17,213 bases of DNA. It comes from Victivallales bacterium (GTDB lineage: Bacteria > Verrucomicrobiota > Lentisphaeria > Oligosphaerales > Oligosphaeraceae). The position numbers were made by a program, and so were the translations under genes. Position 1 is the first letter of the stretch. Each line of letters opens with the position of its first letter. The DNA lies in contig JAGCSE010000181.1 in assembly GCA_017964325.1 (NCBI GenBank), positions 1-17,213 of the forward strand, written 5' to 3'. The notes under the pieces were generated by a model. The model did no database searches. It was not told where the DNA came from and saw nothing but the letters and a program-made list of their open reading frames with translations. Below are positions 7,813-15,537 of the stretch, piece after piece.

Positions 7813-9099
7813 CTATGGTTTAAGACAAGAAATCGGCACGACATGGACACCGTCGTCACGCGTATAGGCGAACTCGCCTCCCGTGACCACCATCAGAATG
7901 TCCGGCTCGGCCAACGGGCATTGCTTCTCCGTTTCGTTATATTTGCGTATCAGCCTTTTCACATCAAGAAGATGCTTGGCCCCCTCCTCGATTTCAAATG
8001 AACCGAGCTTGATTTCAATCAAGGCATAGCGACCATCCTTCAGATGTAGCACGGCATCGCATTCAAGGCCATAGCGGTCACGATAATAAGAGAGCCGTCC
8101 CCCAAGCCCAAGGGAATAGGCTTTCAGATCACGCATGACCAGACTCTCGAAAATAAAGCCGAAAGTCTTGAAATCCTTCAGGAAATAATCAGGCTTCACA
8201 CCAAGCGAGGCCACGGCGACGGAAGGGTCGCACAAGCCGCGCTTTGGAGTGGCACGCATGTCGGACGCGCTTCTTATGGCAGGGCACCAGGCTTCGATAT
8301 CAGTGACAACGAATAACTTGCGCAAGGCTTCCAGATAGGAGTCGAGTGTCGGCATCGACACCTCCTTGATGGACAGAACATCCTTTCGGATGCTCGCCTT
8401 GCTTGCCAATGTGGATATGTTGCGTGCATACGATTTCAGCAAAGCCGCCGCCAGCCCCGCATCTCTTGAAACATGGTCGATTCTGGAAATATCGACTTCC
8501 GCCACATTGCGGACATAGTCCTCCGCGATGAAGAGTCTTGCTTCGTCATCCTTCGCATTCAATGCGGAAGGCCATCCGCCGCGGCATGCGGCAAAAATCA
8601 GCCGCTCCACTGACAGGCTACCTCTCGCACCATCAATGGGTTCGTCAGGGTGGTTGAACAGTTCTGCTAACGATATCTGCCCGGATGACTCGCCTGATTC
8701 AAACAGCGACATGGGTGCCATCTCCAGACGCGAAATCCTGCCAGTACCCGTATGTTTGATTTGCGTGTCGTCCACGACTACAGAGCCTGTGAGAATGAAG
8801 AGGCCTTTTTCGTCGCTTCGATCCACGGAGACGCGTACGGCATCCCACAGGACCGGAGCAAGCTGCCATTCATCAATCAGCCGCGGTTTTTCCCCCTGCA
8901 ATAGCATTGAAGGCTTGGTCGAAGCCAACTTCAAATAGCCATCCTGAAAGTCTGGATCTTGCATTTCCAAGACACTCTTTGCTCGTTGTTTGCCTGTGGT
9001 GGTTTTGCCGCACCATTTTGGCCCCACGATGAGGGTGGCACCGACGGAACGCAGACGCAAGTCCAGTTCAGCATCAATGATTCGCGGCAGGTATTTCAT
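7813..9099 (-). CDS. AAA ATPase with C-terminal DUF4143 domain
   Basis: A 428-residue cytoplasmic protein of the widespread ATP-binding/DUF4143 family. Seen in it are Walker A GPKWCGKT (residues 26-33), Walker B RLIDEWQ (73-79), the sensor-like FILTGS (101-106) and TGRISRLEMAPMSLFE (118-133), which is characteristic of the family. The C-terminal part holds a PD-(D/E)xK-like nuclease-fold motif: YGLECDAV (343-350), then ALIEIKLG (359-366), giving Asp348, Glu362 and Lys364. The length is normal. The start ATG at 9099 follows GGAG with a 5-nt gap. These proteins are common in gut bacteria, often as isolated genes in variable regions, and their cellular job is not established; links to toxin-antitoxin or defence functions have been proposed. 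It is transcribed toward the DUF4091 gene and ends 473 nt from it. Confidence 0.92.
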   Translation of the reverse strand: MKYLPRIIDAELDLRLRSVGATLIVGPKWCGKTTTGKQRAKSVLEMQDPDFQDGYLKLASTKPSMLLQGEKPRLIDEWQLAPVLWDAVRVSVDRSDEKGLFILTGSVVVDDTQIKHTGTGRISRLEMAPMSLFESGESSGQISLAELFNHPDEPIDGARGSLSVERLIFAACRGGWPSALNAKDDEARLFIAEDYVRNVAEVDISRIDHVSRDAGLAAALLKSYARNISTLASKASIRKDVLSIKEVSMPTLDSYLEALRKLFVVTDIEAWCPAIRSASDMRATPKRGLCDPSVAVASLGVKPDYFLKDFKTFGFIFESLVMRDLKAYSLGLGGRLSYYRDRYGLECDAVLHLKDGRYALIEIKLGSFEIEEGAKHLLDVKRLIRKYNETEKQCPLAEPDILMVVTGGEFAYTRDDGVHVVPISCLKP

Positions 9100-9430
9100 C
9101 TCAACTCCTTTTCAACTGATTTTCAATAACTTAAAAGGTTATTCCATCTTTCTTGCCATTTTTCCGGTCTTCTTCTACGATACATCCGTTTTACATTTTT
9201 GCAAGAATTCATTTTGCATTTTCGCGGTGTTTTGTTTTGCATTTTCGAGGTGTTTTGTTTTGCATTTTCGCGGTGATTTGTTTTGTATTTTTGGGATGAC
9301 ATGGTCTGAAGCGTCACCAAAAGCCGAAAATCAAGCGGATAATTTGAAAAAACAAAGGCGGAACTTTACGTTATCGTGTTTTATTATCCTAACTGTACAG
9401 ATGACTGACAATTTATAACGGAGAAAAGAC
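9100..9430. other. Divergent intergenic region containing a 23-nt tandem repeat
   Basis: These 331 nt separate two divergently transcribed genes, so both promoters should be here. The clearest feature is the tandem repeat at 9189-9303. I could not find a convincing consensus promoter for either gene. GGAGA at 9420-9424 is the ribosome binding site of the DUF4838 gene. Open frames crossing the repeat exist on both strands but are explained by the repeat's composition. Confidence 0.5.
9189..9303. repeat. Tandem repeat, about 23-nt unit, five copies
   Basis: Three near-identical 23-nt units (9212-9234, 9235-9257, 9258-9280) have the form TTTTGCATTTTCGCGGTG plus TTTTG, differing at one position each. 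Degenerate copies in the same register flank them at 9189-9211 and 9281-9303. There are no spacers, so this is not a CRISPR. The unit is not a multiple of three, so a peptide read through it changes frame each copy, which argues for non-coding DNA. It lies between divergent genes and may expand or contract by slippage. Confidence 0.85.
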
Positions 9431-11698
9431 ATGATGAAACCGATACTGACAAGTGCGTTGATGCTGATGACGTTGTCGGCGGGCGCGTTCACCGTCACGG
9501 AGGCAGGAAAACCTGCGGCGGAAATCGTCGTGGACGCCAATGCGGCAGCACCAATCGTGAAAGCCGCAGAGGAATTGCAGCATTGGATAAAAGAGATTTC
9601 CGGTGCGGAACTGCCGGTTGCAAAAGCATCATCTGAAAACATAAAACACCATATCCGTTTGACTTGCTCATCCGATATTCTCGCCAGTTTTCCGGACGTG
9701 GCGGCAAAATTGGCGGGCAACGATGGTTACGCGTTCAAGCAACGCGGCGACGAGTTGTTCGTGCTCGGAAGCGTCCCGAAAGGCGTGCTGAACGGCGTCT
9801 ATCAGTTGCTTTTCAAGAATACGGACATCATCTGGGCGAGGCCTAATCTCGAATTCGGCACGCTGTTCACACCAAATCCAAATCTCGTCTTCAATATGAC
9901 GGATTTCATCGACACGCCATATTTCTCCATGCGCGGCTGGCAGACACGGTACGGCGCAACGGAAGACGAATTCATCTGGGCCGTGCGGAATCTCTCCAGT
10001 TGGACATCATGGTCGCCTGGCCAACGGAAGGAGAACGACACGTATGGCATGATCAAGGAGATGTTTTTCGGCCACAACATCACGGGAATGTACATCACGG
10101 CGGACAAATACTACCAGTCGCATCCGGAATTCTTTCCCGAAATCAAAGGCAAGCGGGTGGATTTCAACCACGCGAAACGCAGGCCGCAGCTGTGCTTCAC
10201 GAACCAGGAGATGATCGAATGCTTCAAGAAAGAATTCGAATACCACGTCCAACGGGTTCCCGGATGCAAAATCTACGGCATTTTCGCGGAAGATAACTAC
10301 GAATTGTGCCAATGCGCCAAATGCCGAGAAGACATTAAGTTACCTGATGGGCGCATCTTAAAGCACAGTGATCCGGATTTCCAATCGACCCGTTTCTTCC
10401 AATTCCTTACACCGATTGCGGAATTCGCCAAGAAACGCTTCCCGGATATACTGATTTCAACTTACGCCTATTTTTTCACGGAAATTCCACCGGCCATCGA
10501 CGTGCCTGACAATGTCATCATTCTAACCTGCCCCATCTACAAAAATGTAAAATTTCCAATGGCAACTCCACAGAACGCGGCGACGTTCGACAAGCTCAAC
10601 GGCTGGCTCAAAAAGACGGACAAGATGATTCTCTACGATTATTTTGGCCTGACACGCAAGTTTCCGCGACCAGTCGATGTCTCCGCGGCGGCGGACTACA
10701 AATATCTTTATGAACATGGTGTCCGTTTGACGCATTCCGAAATCATGAGTGACAATTTCCGGAGAACGGATCCCGAAAAGGATCTCGGCATCGCTGTATG
10801 GGATTGTAACTCAATCTATTACTGGACTATGTCGCAGCTGGTGTGGAATCCCTATCAGGATATCGACGCGCTTCGCGACGAATATCTGAAGCGTGTGTTC
10901 GGCCCTGCGGCCGCAGACATCAAAGAGTATCTCTCCTATACGGAAACCGCTTGGCGTGCATCTTCACAACCTTCCACTTGGTCCACCGATGGCGATGTGA
11001 GCTGGGCAAAAGTGGCGGAGCTTGGTTTCGTTCCAAAATGCCGTGCGGCATTGGAACGCGCACGCAGCAGAAATCTGTCTGAAAAATCACATAAGATGTT
11101 GGAACGGTTAGCGTTGACGTTTGACGACAACGACACGCTCAAGCTGGATGAGATGAAAGCGAAATGGCTGGCGCAATTCCGTGCCGATCCCGCGAAAAAA
11201 CAGAACATGGTCATCAATCCAGGCTTTGAGACGCTGAAAGAACAGGCTGCCGCGAAGGGCATCGACTGGGTTGGATCACCATTCGAAGGCTGGAGTTTCT
11301 GGAAACAATTCGATTATGGGACATACGGATGCCGTCCAGGCGAAGGCGTTGACGGTTCCAATGCCGCCTATTTCGAAGGCGCGGCCCATGCGTTCTATCT
11401 GCAGAAATTCAACGTCTCGTCTGGTCAAGCCTATCTCTTCCGCTGCAAGGCAAAAACGACAGATGCCGATGATTCCGTGCAACTTACAGCACGTTGGCAG
11501 AACGAAAAATCCGCATGGGTCTGCGTCTCCGACAACCGCGACTTCTATGCGGAAGGTCTCGTGCCGAACAAATGGTTCCAATATGAAGGCGTGGTCGTCG
11601 TTCCCAAAGGCGCATCACAGATGGTGCTGCATCTTGGTTCACGGCAGAACAAAGGACGCATCCTCTTCGACAATGCAGAGGTATATCGCTTGAAATGA
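9431..11698 (+). CDS. Secreted DUF4838 protein with alpha-glucuronidase-like N-terminus and C-terminal binding domain
   Basis: A 755-residue exported protein. Residues 1-19 are a signal peptide (cleavage near AGA-FT). Residues about 30-150 resemble the N-terminal domain of GH67 alpha-glucuronidases (AAEELQHWIKEISGAELPV, 45-63; GSVPKGVLNGVYQLL, 113-127). Residues about 190-470 are DUF4838, with the hallmark FAEDNYELCQCAKC (285-298; Cys293, Cys295, Cys298) and a following barrel-like core. Residues from about 592 start NMVINPGFE and look like a galactose-binding-fold carbohydrate-binding domain ending in GRILFDNAEVYRL. GGAGA lies 6 nt before ATG 9431; ATG 9434 is equally possible. DUF4838 proteins are common in glycan-degrading Bacteroidetes and PVC bacteria, but the catalytic activity is not established. 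It is convergent with the beta-helix gene and likely acts on the same glycans. Confidence 0.9.
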   Translation: MMKPILTSALMLMTLSAGAFTVTEAGKPAAEIVVDANAAAPIVKAAEELQHWIKEISGAELPVAKASSENIKHHIRLTCSSDILASFPDVAAKLAGNDGYAFKQRGDELFVLGSVPKGVLNGVYQLLFKNTDIIWARPNLEFGTLFTPNPNLVFNMTDFIDTPYFSMRGWQTRYGATEDEFIWAVRNLSSWTSWSPGQRKENDTYGMIKEMFFGHNITGMYITADKYYQSHPEFFPEIKGKRVDFNHAKRRPQLCFTNQEMIECFKKEFEYHVQRVPGCKIYGIFAEDNYELCQCAKCREDIKLPDGRILKHSDPDFQSTRFFQFLTPIAEFAKKRFPDILISTYAYFFTEIPPAIDVPDNVIILTCPIYKNVKFPMATPQNAATFDKLNGWLKKTDKMILYDYFGLTRKFPRPVDVSAAADYKYLYEHGVRLTHSEIMSDNFRRTDPEKDLGIAVWDCNSIYYWTMSQLVWNPYQDIDALRDEYLKRVFGPAAADIKEYLSYTETAWRASSQPSTWSTDGDVSWAKVAELGFVPKCRAALERARSRNLSEKSHKMLERLALTFDDNDTLKLDEMKAKWLAQFRADPAKKQNMVINPGFETLKEQAAAKGIDWVGSPFEGWSFWKQFDYGTYGCRPGEGVDGSNAAYFEGAAHAFYLQKFNVSSGQAYLFRCKAKTTDADDSVQLTARWQNEKSAWVCVSDNRDFYAEGLVPNKWFQYEGVVVVPKGASQMVLHLGSRQNKGRILFDNAEVYRLK

Positions 11699-11744
11699 AT
11701 CACATCTAGGAAGGGGGTCCCGCGTGCGCAAAACGGAAGACAGG

Positions 11745-11798
11745 AGGGCAAGGCTTTTTGAGTTTTCCATGGCCTTTTTGTTTTTTGAAGCTTGCCCT
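11745..11798. terminator. Possible shared terminator between convergent genes
   Basis: AGGGCAAG (11745-11752) pairs with CTTGCCCT (11791-11798), and GGCTT/AAGC extends it with a bulge. The loop holds two runs of CTTTTTG and TTTTTT. It fills the 98-nt gap between the convergent DUF4838 and beta-helix genes, and its right arm overlaps the latter's stop codon. The fold is imperfect and no clean T-tract follows either arm, so confidence is modest. Confidence 0.4.
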
Positions 11799-14115
11799 AT
11801 TCTTTCACTACTTTGTTACCTTCCACGACAACGTTCGTGACGGTCTCCGGATCAATATAGACGCCGGGCTTCGGGACGTTCGGCGTCTCTATGTATGTGT
11901 TGTTCACAATCTTCACGTTGTCCGCATGCGTCAGGTAGAAGCAGCCGCGGTAGTCCTTCGGATTCTTGCGTTTCTGCGGATTGCGGAACGTGTTGTTGCG
12001 GAACGTCACGTTGCCTACCGAGCTGATGAAGGCGACCATGCCGTAGCTGTCTGTGAACGTGTTGTTTTCGAACAGGATGTCGTGCAGGATCGGATAGCGC
12101 GTGCGCTCTGTGGAAGGATCGGTCTTCATATAGACGCCCATGTAGATGTCTCTGACTTTGCCGTCGTTGCGCACTTCGCTGGGGTCGGACTGCTCGAAAG
12201 AGCAGTCGCGCACGACGATGTTTCCAGCGCCGTAGCCTTCGCTCCAGACGTTGAACGTATAGCCTGTCTCGATTTTCAGGGCGCCCATCTGACTGTGGCG
12301 GAAACGGCAGCGCTCCACCGTGATGTCGTGGCCGAGCAGCAGGATGCCGCGCGCACGGTTGTCGTGGAAGAAGCAGTCGCGCAGGATGACGTTGTGGGAG
12401 TTGAAGTTCCAGTTGAAGATGATGAAGCCATCGAATTTTTGTTCTGGAACTGGCTGGTCAAACGTGATTTCGACCGTTCCTGCGGCGCGGTCGATGACCT
12501 TCACGGATTTGATCGGCGCCTTGAAACCGCTCGGCGAATAGTCGCCCTGCCGCAGTTCCAGCGGCGCGCCCGGAACGAAGCTCCATAGCGTGCTGCGGGC
12601 GTTCTGCGTCGTCACGGAATACTCGCCCGTCTTGCGGCAGAACGCCGAGCAGTCATGGACGTTGAGGCAGTCGTCCGAACCGTAGCAGAAGTCGCAGTTC
12701 AGCATTTTGAAATAGCCGAGCGACTGGCCGATGTGGCAATGGTCCGCCGTGCAGGAGATGACGCGGCGTTCGTCGTCCTGCGGCGGGCGGATGTTGACGC
12801 GGATGAACTGCGTATATTTCTGTTTTCCAGTGATCAGCGTCGCATGGCCGGGCGTCGAGAGGATGTCGATGTCCTCCAACGTCAGATGGCGGTTGTTGGA
12901 CATGTTCGTGCAGTTCATGTCATAATAATAATGTTGCAGACGGTAGATCTGGCCGACTTTGAAGCCGTTCGGCGCGTGTTTGATGCGCATGACATTGCCG
13001 CTGATCCATTCGATGTTCGGTTTGTTGCCGCCTTTGAACATCTCCAACGCGCGCTCCATGTCGCCTTCGTAGCCAATGGATTTCACAGTAGGATCCCATG
13101 GCGACAAGAACGCCATGCGCGAATCCTTCGCGGGATAGTCTTCGTAGTGGATGAACTTCAGATCATAGCTTCGATTCGTCGTGGCAACGACTTCCACAAG
13201 ACTCGCCAGCGGCTCGCGCTCCCAGTCCCAGTCGAATTTCATGTTTTTCACGACGACGCGGTCGCAGCCGTTGATGTACATGCTGCAGTTGCGTTTGCGG
13301 TAGCAGATGAACCGCGCGCCTTTGCCGTCCAGCGTAAAGTCCTGGATATCCGTGACTTTGATGGGATTGTCGTCGTCGAAACAACGATAGTCGCCGGGAG
13401 CCAGTTCCAAGACGGACGCCTTGTTTTCGCGGCAGTAGGCGATCGCCTTGTTGATGGCGGCGAAATTGTGGTCGTTCTCCGTGGAGAAACCGAAATCCGC
13501 CGCTTTCACGACGGGGCCGCCCGTCTCGCGCGGACGTTCCACGTCGAACTCCTCCGCGCCTTTCGGCAGGTCGCCGTAGTCGCCCGCGAACGGTTCGCCG
13601 CCAGCTGGAAGGAACTGGTCTCCAGGCATTTCGAACACTTCGAAATCCGATACCGTGAATTTGATACGGTTGTGGGTATGGAACTGTAGCGAATAGTCCG
13701 TCATTTCGCCCGTGCGGAAACGGAATTCATCGATCTTGTCACCGCTGTAATCAGTAATCGTTTTTGCAAAAGTATCTTTAGTATGGCTTCCGACAGAGCG
13801 CGGCCGGCACAGGATCTGCAGCATGGCCTTTTCGGCGCGGCCTGGCTCGACTTTCAGCCGCAGCTTGAGCATATAGCGTGTGTTTGGCTTCAGCACGCCG
13901 ACCTTCAACCACAGCTGCGGACGCCATGCCGTGTCTTTTGGAGCGTTCAGTGTGTCCGCCGTGAAGGACTGGCCGTCCTCCGCGATTTTCACGTCGCCTG
14001 AATATTCGATTTTCGTTGTGTCGCCAAAGCCTTTCACGAGGCTCGTCCGTGCGGAAACGGGGGCGGAGACGGCCGTCAATGCCGTCAATAGACATACCAT
14101 GTATCGTGGGGACAT
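11797..14115 (-). CDS. Secreted beta-helix protein, GH110-like (possible alpha-1,3-galactosidase)
   Basis: A 772-residue exported protein. Residues 1-22 are a signal peptide (cleavage near VSA). Residues about 30-162 form a jelly-roll, carbohydrate-binding-type domain. Residues about 203 to the end are a right-handed parallel beta-helix. Several stretches recall GH110 alpha-1,3-galactosidases: NMKFDWDWEREPLASLVEVV (291-310), the GSDDCLNVHD block with adjacent Asp481-Asp482 (479-488), RDCFFHDNRARGILLLGHD (579-597) and GALKIETG followed by W-SEGYG (611-628). Acidic pairs in this helix position serve catalysis in GH110, but I infer this from memory of the family and cannot align it. A generic pectate-lyase-like fold is the alternative. 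AGGAG lies 4 nt before the ATG, and a consensus promoter lies at 14167-14194. The gene is convergent with the DUF4838 gene. Confidence 0.85.
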   Translation of the reverse strand: MSPRYMVCLLTALTAVSAPVSARTSLVKGFGDTTKIEYSGDVKIAEDGQSFTADTLNAPKDTAWRPQLWLKVGVLKPNTRYMLKLRLKVEPGRAEKAMLQILCRPRSVGSHTKDTFAKTITDYSGDKIDEFRFRTGEMTDYSLQFHTHNRIKFTVSDFEVFEMPGDQFLPAGGEPFAGDYGDLPKGAEEFDVERPRETGGPVVKAADFGFSTENDHNFAAINKAIAYCRENKASVLELAPGDYRCFDDDNPIKVTDIQDFTLDGKGARFICYRKRNCSMYINGCDRVVVKNMKFDWDWEREPLASLVEVVATTNRSYDLKFIHYEDYPAKDSRMAFLSPWDPTVKSIGYEGDMERALEMFKGGNKPNIEWISGNVMRIKHAPNGFKVGQIYRLQHYYYDMNCTNMSNNRHLTLEDIDILSTPGHATLITGKQKYTQFIRVNIRPPQDDERRVISCTADHCHIGQSLGYFKMLNCDFCYGSDDCLNVHDCSAFCRKTGEYSVTTQNARSTLWSFVPGAPLELRQGDYSPSGFKAPIKSVKVIDRAAGTVEITFDQPVPEQKFDGFIIFNWNFNSHNVILRDCFFHDNRARGILLLGHDITVERCRFRHSQMGALKIETGYTFNVWSEGYGAGNIVVRDCSFEQSDPSEVRNDGKVRDIYMGVYMKTDPSTERTRYPILHDILFENNTFTDSYGMVAFISSVGNVTFRNNTFRNPQKRKNPKDYRGCFYLTHADNVKIVNNTYIETPNVPKPGVYIDPETVTNVVVEGNKVVKE

Positions 14116-14157
14116 AATGCTCCTTGCTTTTTTACGATTGTTTTAATCAAGCCATAT

Positions 14158-14200
14158 TACCTTACTATTATAGCTTGCTTTCTAATGGTGTCAACTTGGA
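14158..14200. repeat. Promoter-like direct repeat, copy A
   Basis: This 43-nt stretch matches 16258-16300 at about 35 positions in the same orientation. Shared parts include TTACCTTA, TATTATAGC, CTTTC, AAT and GTGTCAA. It contains the promoter of the beta-helix gene and marks the left edge of the AT-rich small-gene island. Confidence 0.75.
14167..14194 (-). promoter_or_regulatory. Consensus sigma-70 promoter of the beta-helix gene
   Basis: Read on the minus strand, TTGACA (14194-14189) and TATAAT (14172-14167) are both perfect consensus hexamers with a 16-nt spacer. Transcription would begin near 14160, leaving about 45 nt of leader including AGGAG before the ATG at 14115. The -10 lies in TATTATA, which reads as TATAATA on the other strand. 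A weak plus-strand start toward the gene at 14250 is therefore conceivable, although no good plus-strand -35 is visible. Confidence 0.75.
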
Positions 14201-14249
14201 AAAAAGCGAAAGGCGTATTATGTTATGTAAGCAAAATGGAGAATACAAC

Positions 14250-14459
14250 ATGAGTAGAGAAGAACTTACATTCACGGTGTTTCTAATTCATCAACTAGCG
14301 GAGGTATGGGGGCAATCGCCATCGCAAGTATATGAACGCTTGGTGAAAGCGCATATTTTGGATGAATATGTCATACGGCATTATGATGTCCTTCATACGC
14401 TGGGGCGTGACTATTTGATAGACGATATCACCAGTTTTCTGAAGGAGAAGGCTGGATGA
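14250..14459 (+). CDS. DUF3791 small protein, probable antitoxin-side partner
   Basis: A 69-residue protein beginning MSREELTFTVFLIHQLAEVW, a form typical of DUF3791: a short helical protein with conserved LAE, YDVLHT and YLIDDI blocks, all seen here (YDVLHTLG about 45-52, YLIDDITSFLKEKAG at the C-terminus). The ATG at 14250 is chosen because GGAGA (14238-14242) lies 7 nt before it. The same frame is open further upstream from 14124, but that extension runs through the promoter region of the neighbouring gene. Its stop overlaps the next start in ATGA. DUF3791 genes commonly precede DUF3990 genes; the pair has the layout of a toxin-antitoxin module, but which protein neutralises which is inference. 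Confidence 0.8.
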   Translation: MSREELTFTVFLIHQLAEVWGQSPSQVYERLVKAHILDEYVIRHYDVLHTLGRDYLIDDITSFLKEKAG

Positions 14460-14953
14460 TATTATACCATGGTAGCACGTACGAAATCAGGGAGCCGAAC
14501 GTTTCTTTTTCCAAGAAGAATTTGGATTTCGGTTCAGCATTCTATATGACTGCTTACCGTCAGCAAGCGGAAAAGTGGGCTTTACGCAAAGCCGTACGTC
14601 AACGTCGATTACCAATTCTGAATGTCTATGAGATGACAGATGATTGGTCGCCATACAAGACGCTTGTTTTTGAAGACACAAACGTTCAATGGCTTGATTT
14701 CGTCTGTTCGTGCCGAAATGGCGAGCCAATCTATTTGGATTATGATTTAGTGCAAGGTCCAGTCGCGGACGATGTTGTTTTTAAAGCGGTAGATCTTTAT
14801 CGCCGAGGCATTTGGGATGCCGAAAGAACATTACGCGAACTACGTTTCTTTGCACCTAATACCCAGACAGCGATCATTTCTCAAGAAATGATTGAAAAAA
14901 CATTGACGTTTAAGGAAGCCAAGTTTTTGGAGGTGGAAGATGACGGATTATAA
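14456..14953 (+). CDS. DUF3990 protein, ADP-ribosyltransferase-like probable toxin
   Basis: A 165-residue protein of the DUF3990 family, whose fold relates to ADP-ribosyltransferases. The N-terminus LYHGSTYEI (3-11) has the His-Gly motif at the position used for NAD binding. LDFGSAFYMTAYRQQAEKWA (24-43) is the family's central block with the aromatic pair. GPVADDVVFKAVDLY (about 100-114) is also conserved. A late Gln-rich stretch, QTAIISQEMIEK, may correspond to the third catalytic strand, though a clear Q/E-x-E pair is not obvious. It starts 4 nt inside the DUF3791 gene with AGGAG (14443-14447) upstream, and it overlaps the next gene by 14 nt. This tight coupling is usual for toxin-antitoxin pairs. 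Activity and target are unknown. Confidence 0.85.
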   Translation: MILYHGSTYEIREPNVSFSKKNLDFGSAFYMTAYRQQAEKWALRKAVRQRRLPILNVYEMTDDWSPYKTLVFEDTNVQWLDFVCSCRNGEPIYLDYDLVQGPVADDVVFKAVDLYRRGIWDAERTLRELRFFAPNTQTAIISQEMIEKTLTFKEAKFLEVEDDGL

Positions 14954-15203
14954 AGACCTAGTAGCCGTCTATCGCCAGAATCTGGAGGAGGACATTATCA
15001 TGCGTCTGGCGGAGCTGAAATCCATTGATTTACGCAAGGCCATGGACATTTACTACAAAAGTCGCCTTGCACGTCAAATCCGAGCAGGATTGTATGGCAT
15101 TGACAATATGGATGCACGTTATCTAGCGGTCGATTTAGTGGAAAACGAGCCAGAATTGTTTGAGCCACAGAAGCCAACACCTGTTAGCGATAAGAAGCCA
15201 TGA
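14940..15203 (+). CDS. Small helical protein, third gene of the DUF3791-DUF3990 operon
   Basis: An 87-residue, mostly helical protein that I do not recognise by name. The conserved-looking core is IIMRLAELKSIDLRKAMDIY (19-38), followed by YKSRLARQI and DARYLAVDLVENEPELF. The tail is proline- and lysine-rich (PQKPTPVSDKKP). GGAGG lies 6-10 nt before the ATG, which sits inside the end of the DUF3990 gene (14-nt overlap). Small proteins with this RKAMDIYY-type core occur beside DUF3791/DUF3990 pairs in gut bacteria, as far as I recall, so it may complete the module as an antitoxin or accessory partner. That role is inference; the operon structure is directly visible. Confidence 0.75.
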   Translation: MTDYKDLVAVYRQNLEEDIIMRLAELKSIDLRKAMDIYYKSRLARQIRAGLYGIDNMDARYLAVDLVENEPELFEPQKPTPVSDKKP

Positions 15204-15537
15204 ACACAACGGCGGCAGATCATGAATTGGTCTGCTCCTTCATGTATTATAACAGCTTCAAAGGCAGTCATCTGCGACATGATTAAAAAAATTCTTCCCC
15301 AAACGTTTTATCATGTTGTTGAAGGATATTATTTTCAAATAATGTTTTGTTTATTGTTTTCTATAGAACAAGAATTTTCGTGGATTCTCTTGAAGAAAAT
15401 ATCCTATAAAGCATTCATAATTGATTGATAAATGCAATTGGTATATATTCGGCATTCCAAGTAGTATCATTGCAAAACCAAAAGTGAATGCCGTTGAGAT
15501 AAGCTTCTTTTGCCAACATTTTTTAAAGGATTGCCCA
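15204..15537. other. AT-rich intergenic region between the DUF3990 operon and the small paralogue pair
   Basis: No supported gene is seen in these 334 nt. One imperfect hairpin exists: CATGAT with AAAA (15278-15288) pairs with TTTTATCATG (15306-15315) with a one-base bulge. It could end the preceding operon but lacks a T-tract. A short frame at 15222-15428 has no ribosome binding site and unusual composition. A promoter for the next gene should lie here but none stands out. Confidence 0.45.

Noticed and set aside
9189..9303. CRISPR array
   Set aside because: Repeats abut directly with no unique spacers, and no cas gene is nearby.
9123..9418. Open frames on both strands across the tandem repeat
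   Set aside because: The 23-nt unit shifts frame each copy and simply lacks stops; repeated peptide pieces reflect the DNA repeat, not selection on protein.
11758..13689. Two long plus-strand open frames opposite the beta-helix gene
   Set aside because: The minus-strand gene has a signal peptide, ribosome binding site, consensus promoter and coherent fold; the plus-strand translations are Val/Ala/Asp-rich without motifs.
14124..14249. Longer N-terminus for the DUF3791 protein
   Set aside because: The extension crosses the beta-helix gene's promoter and is unlike the family; ATG 14250 has a good ribosome binding site and matches the usual family start.
15222..15428. Small open frame between the DUF3990 operon and the paralogue pair
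   Set aside because: No ribosome binding site and no recognisable domain; the sequence resembles AT-rich spacer.
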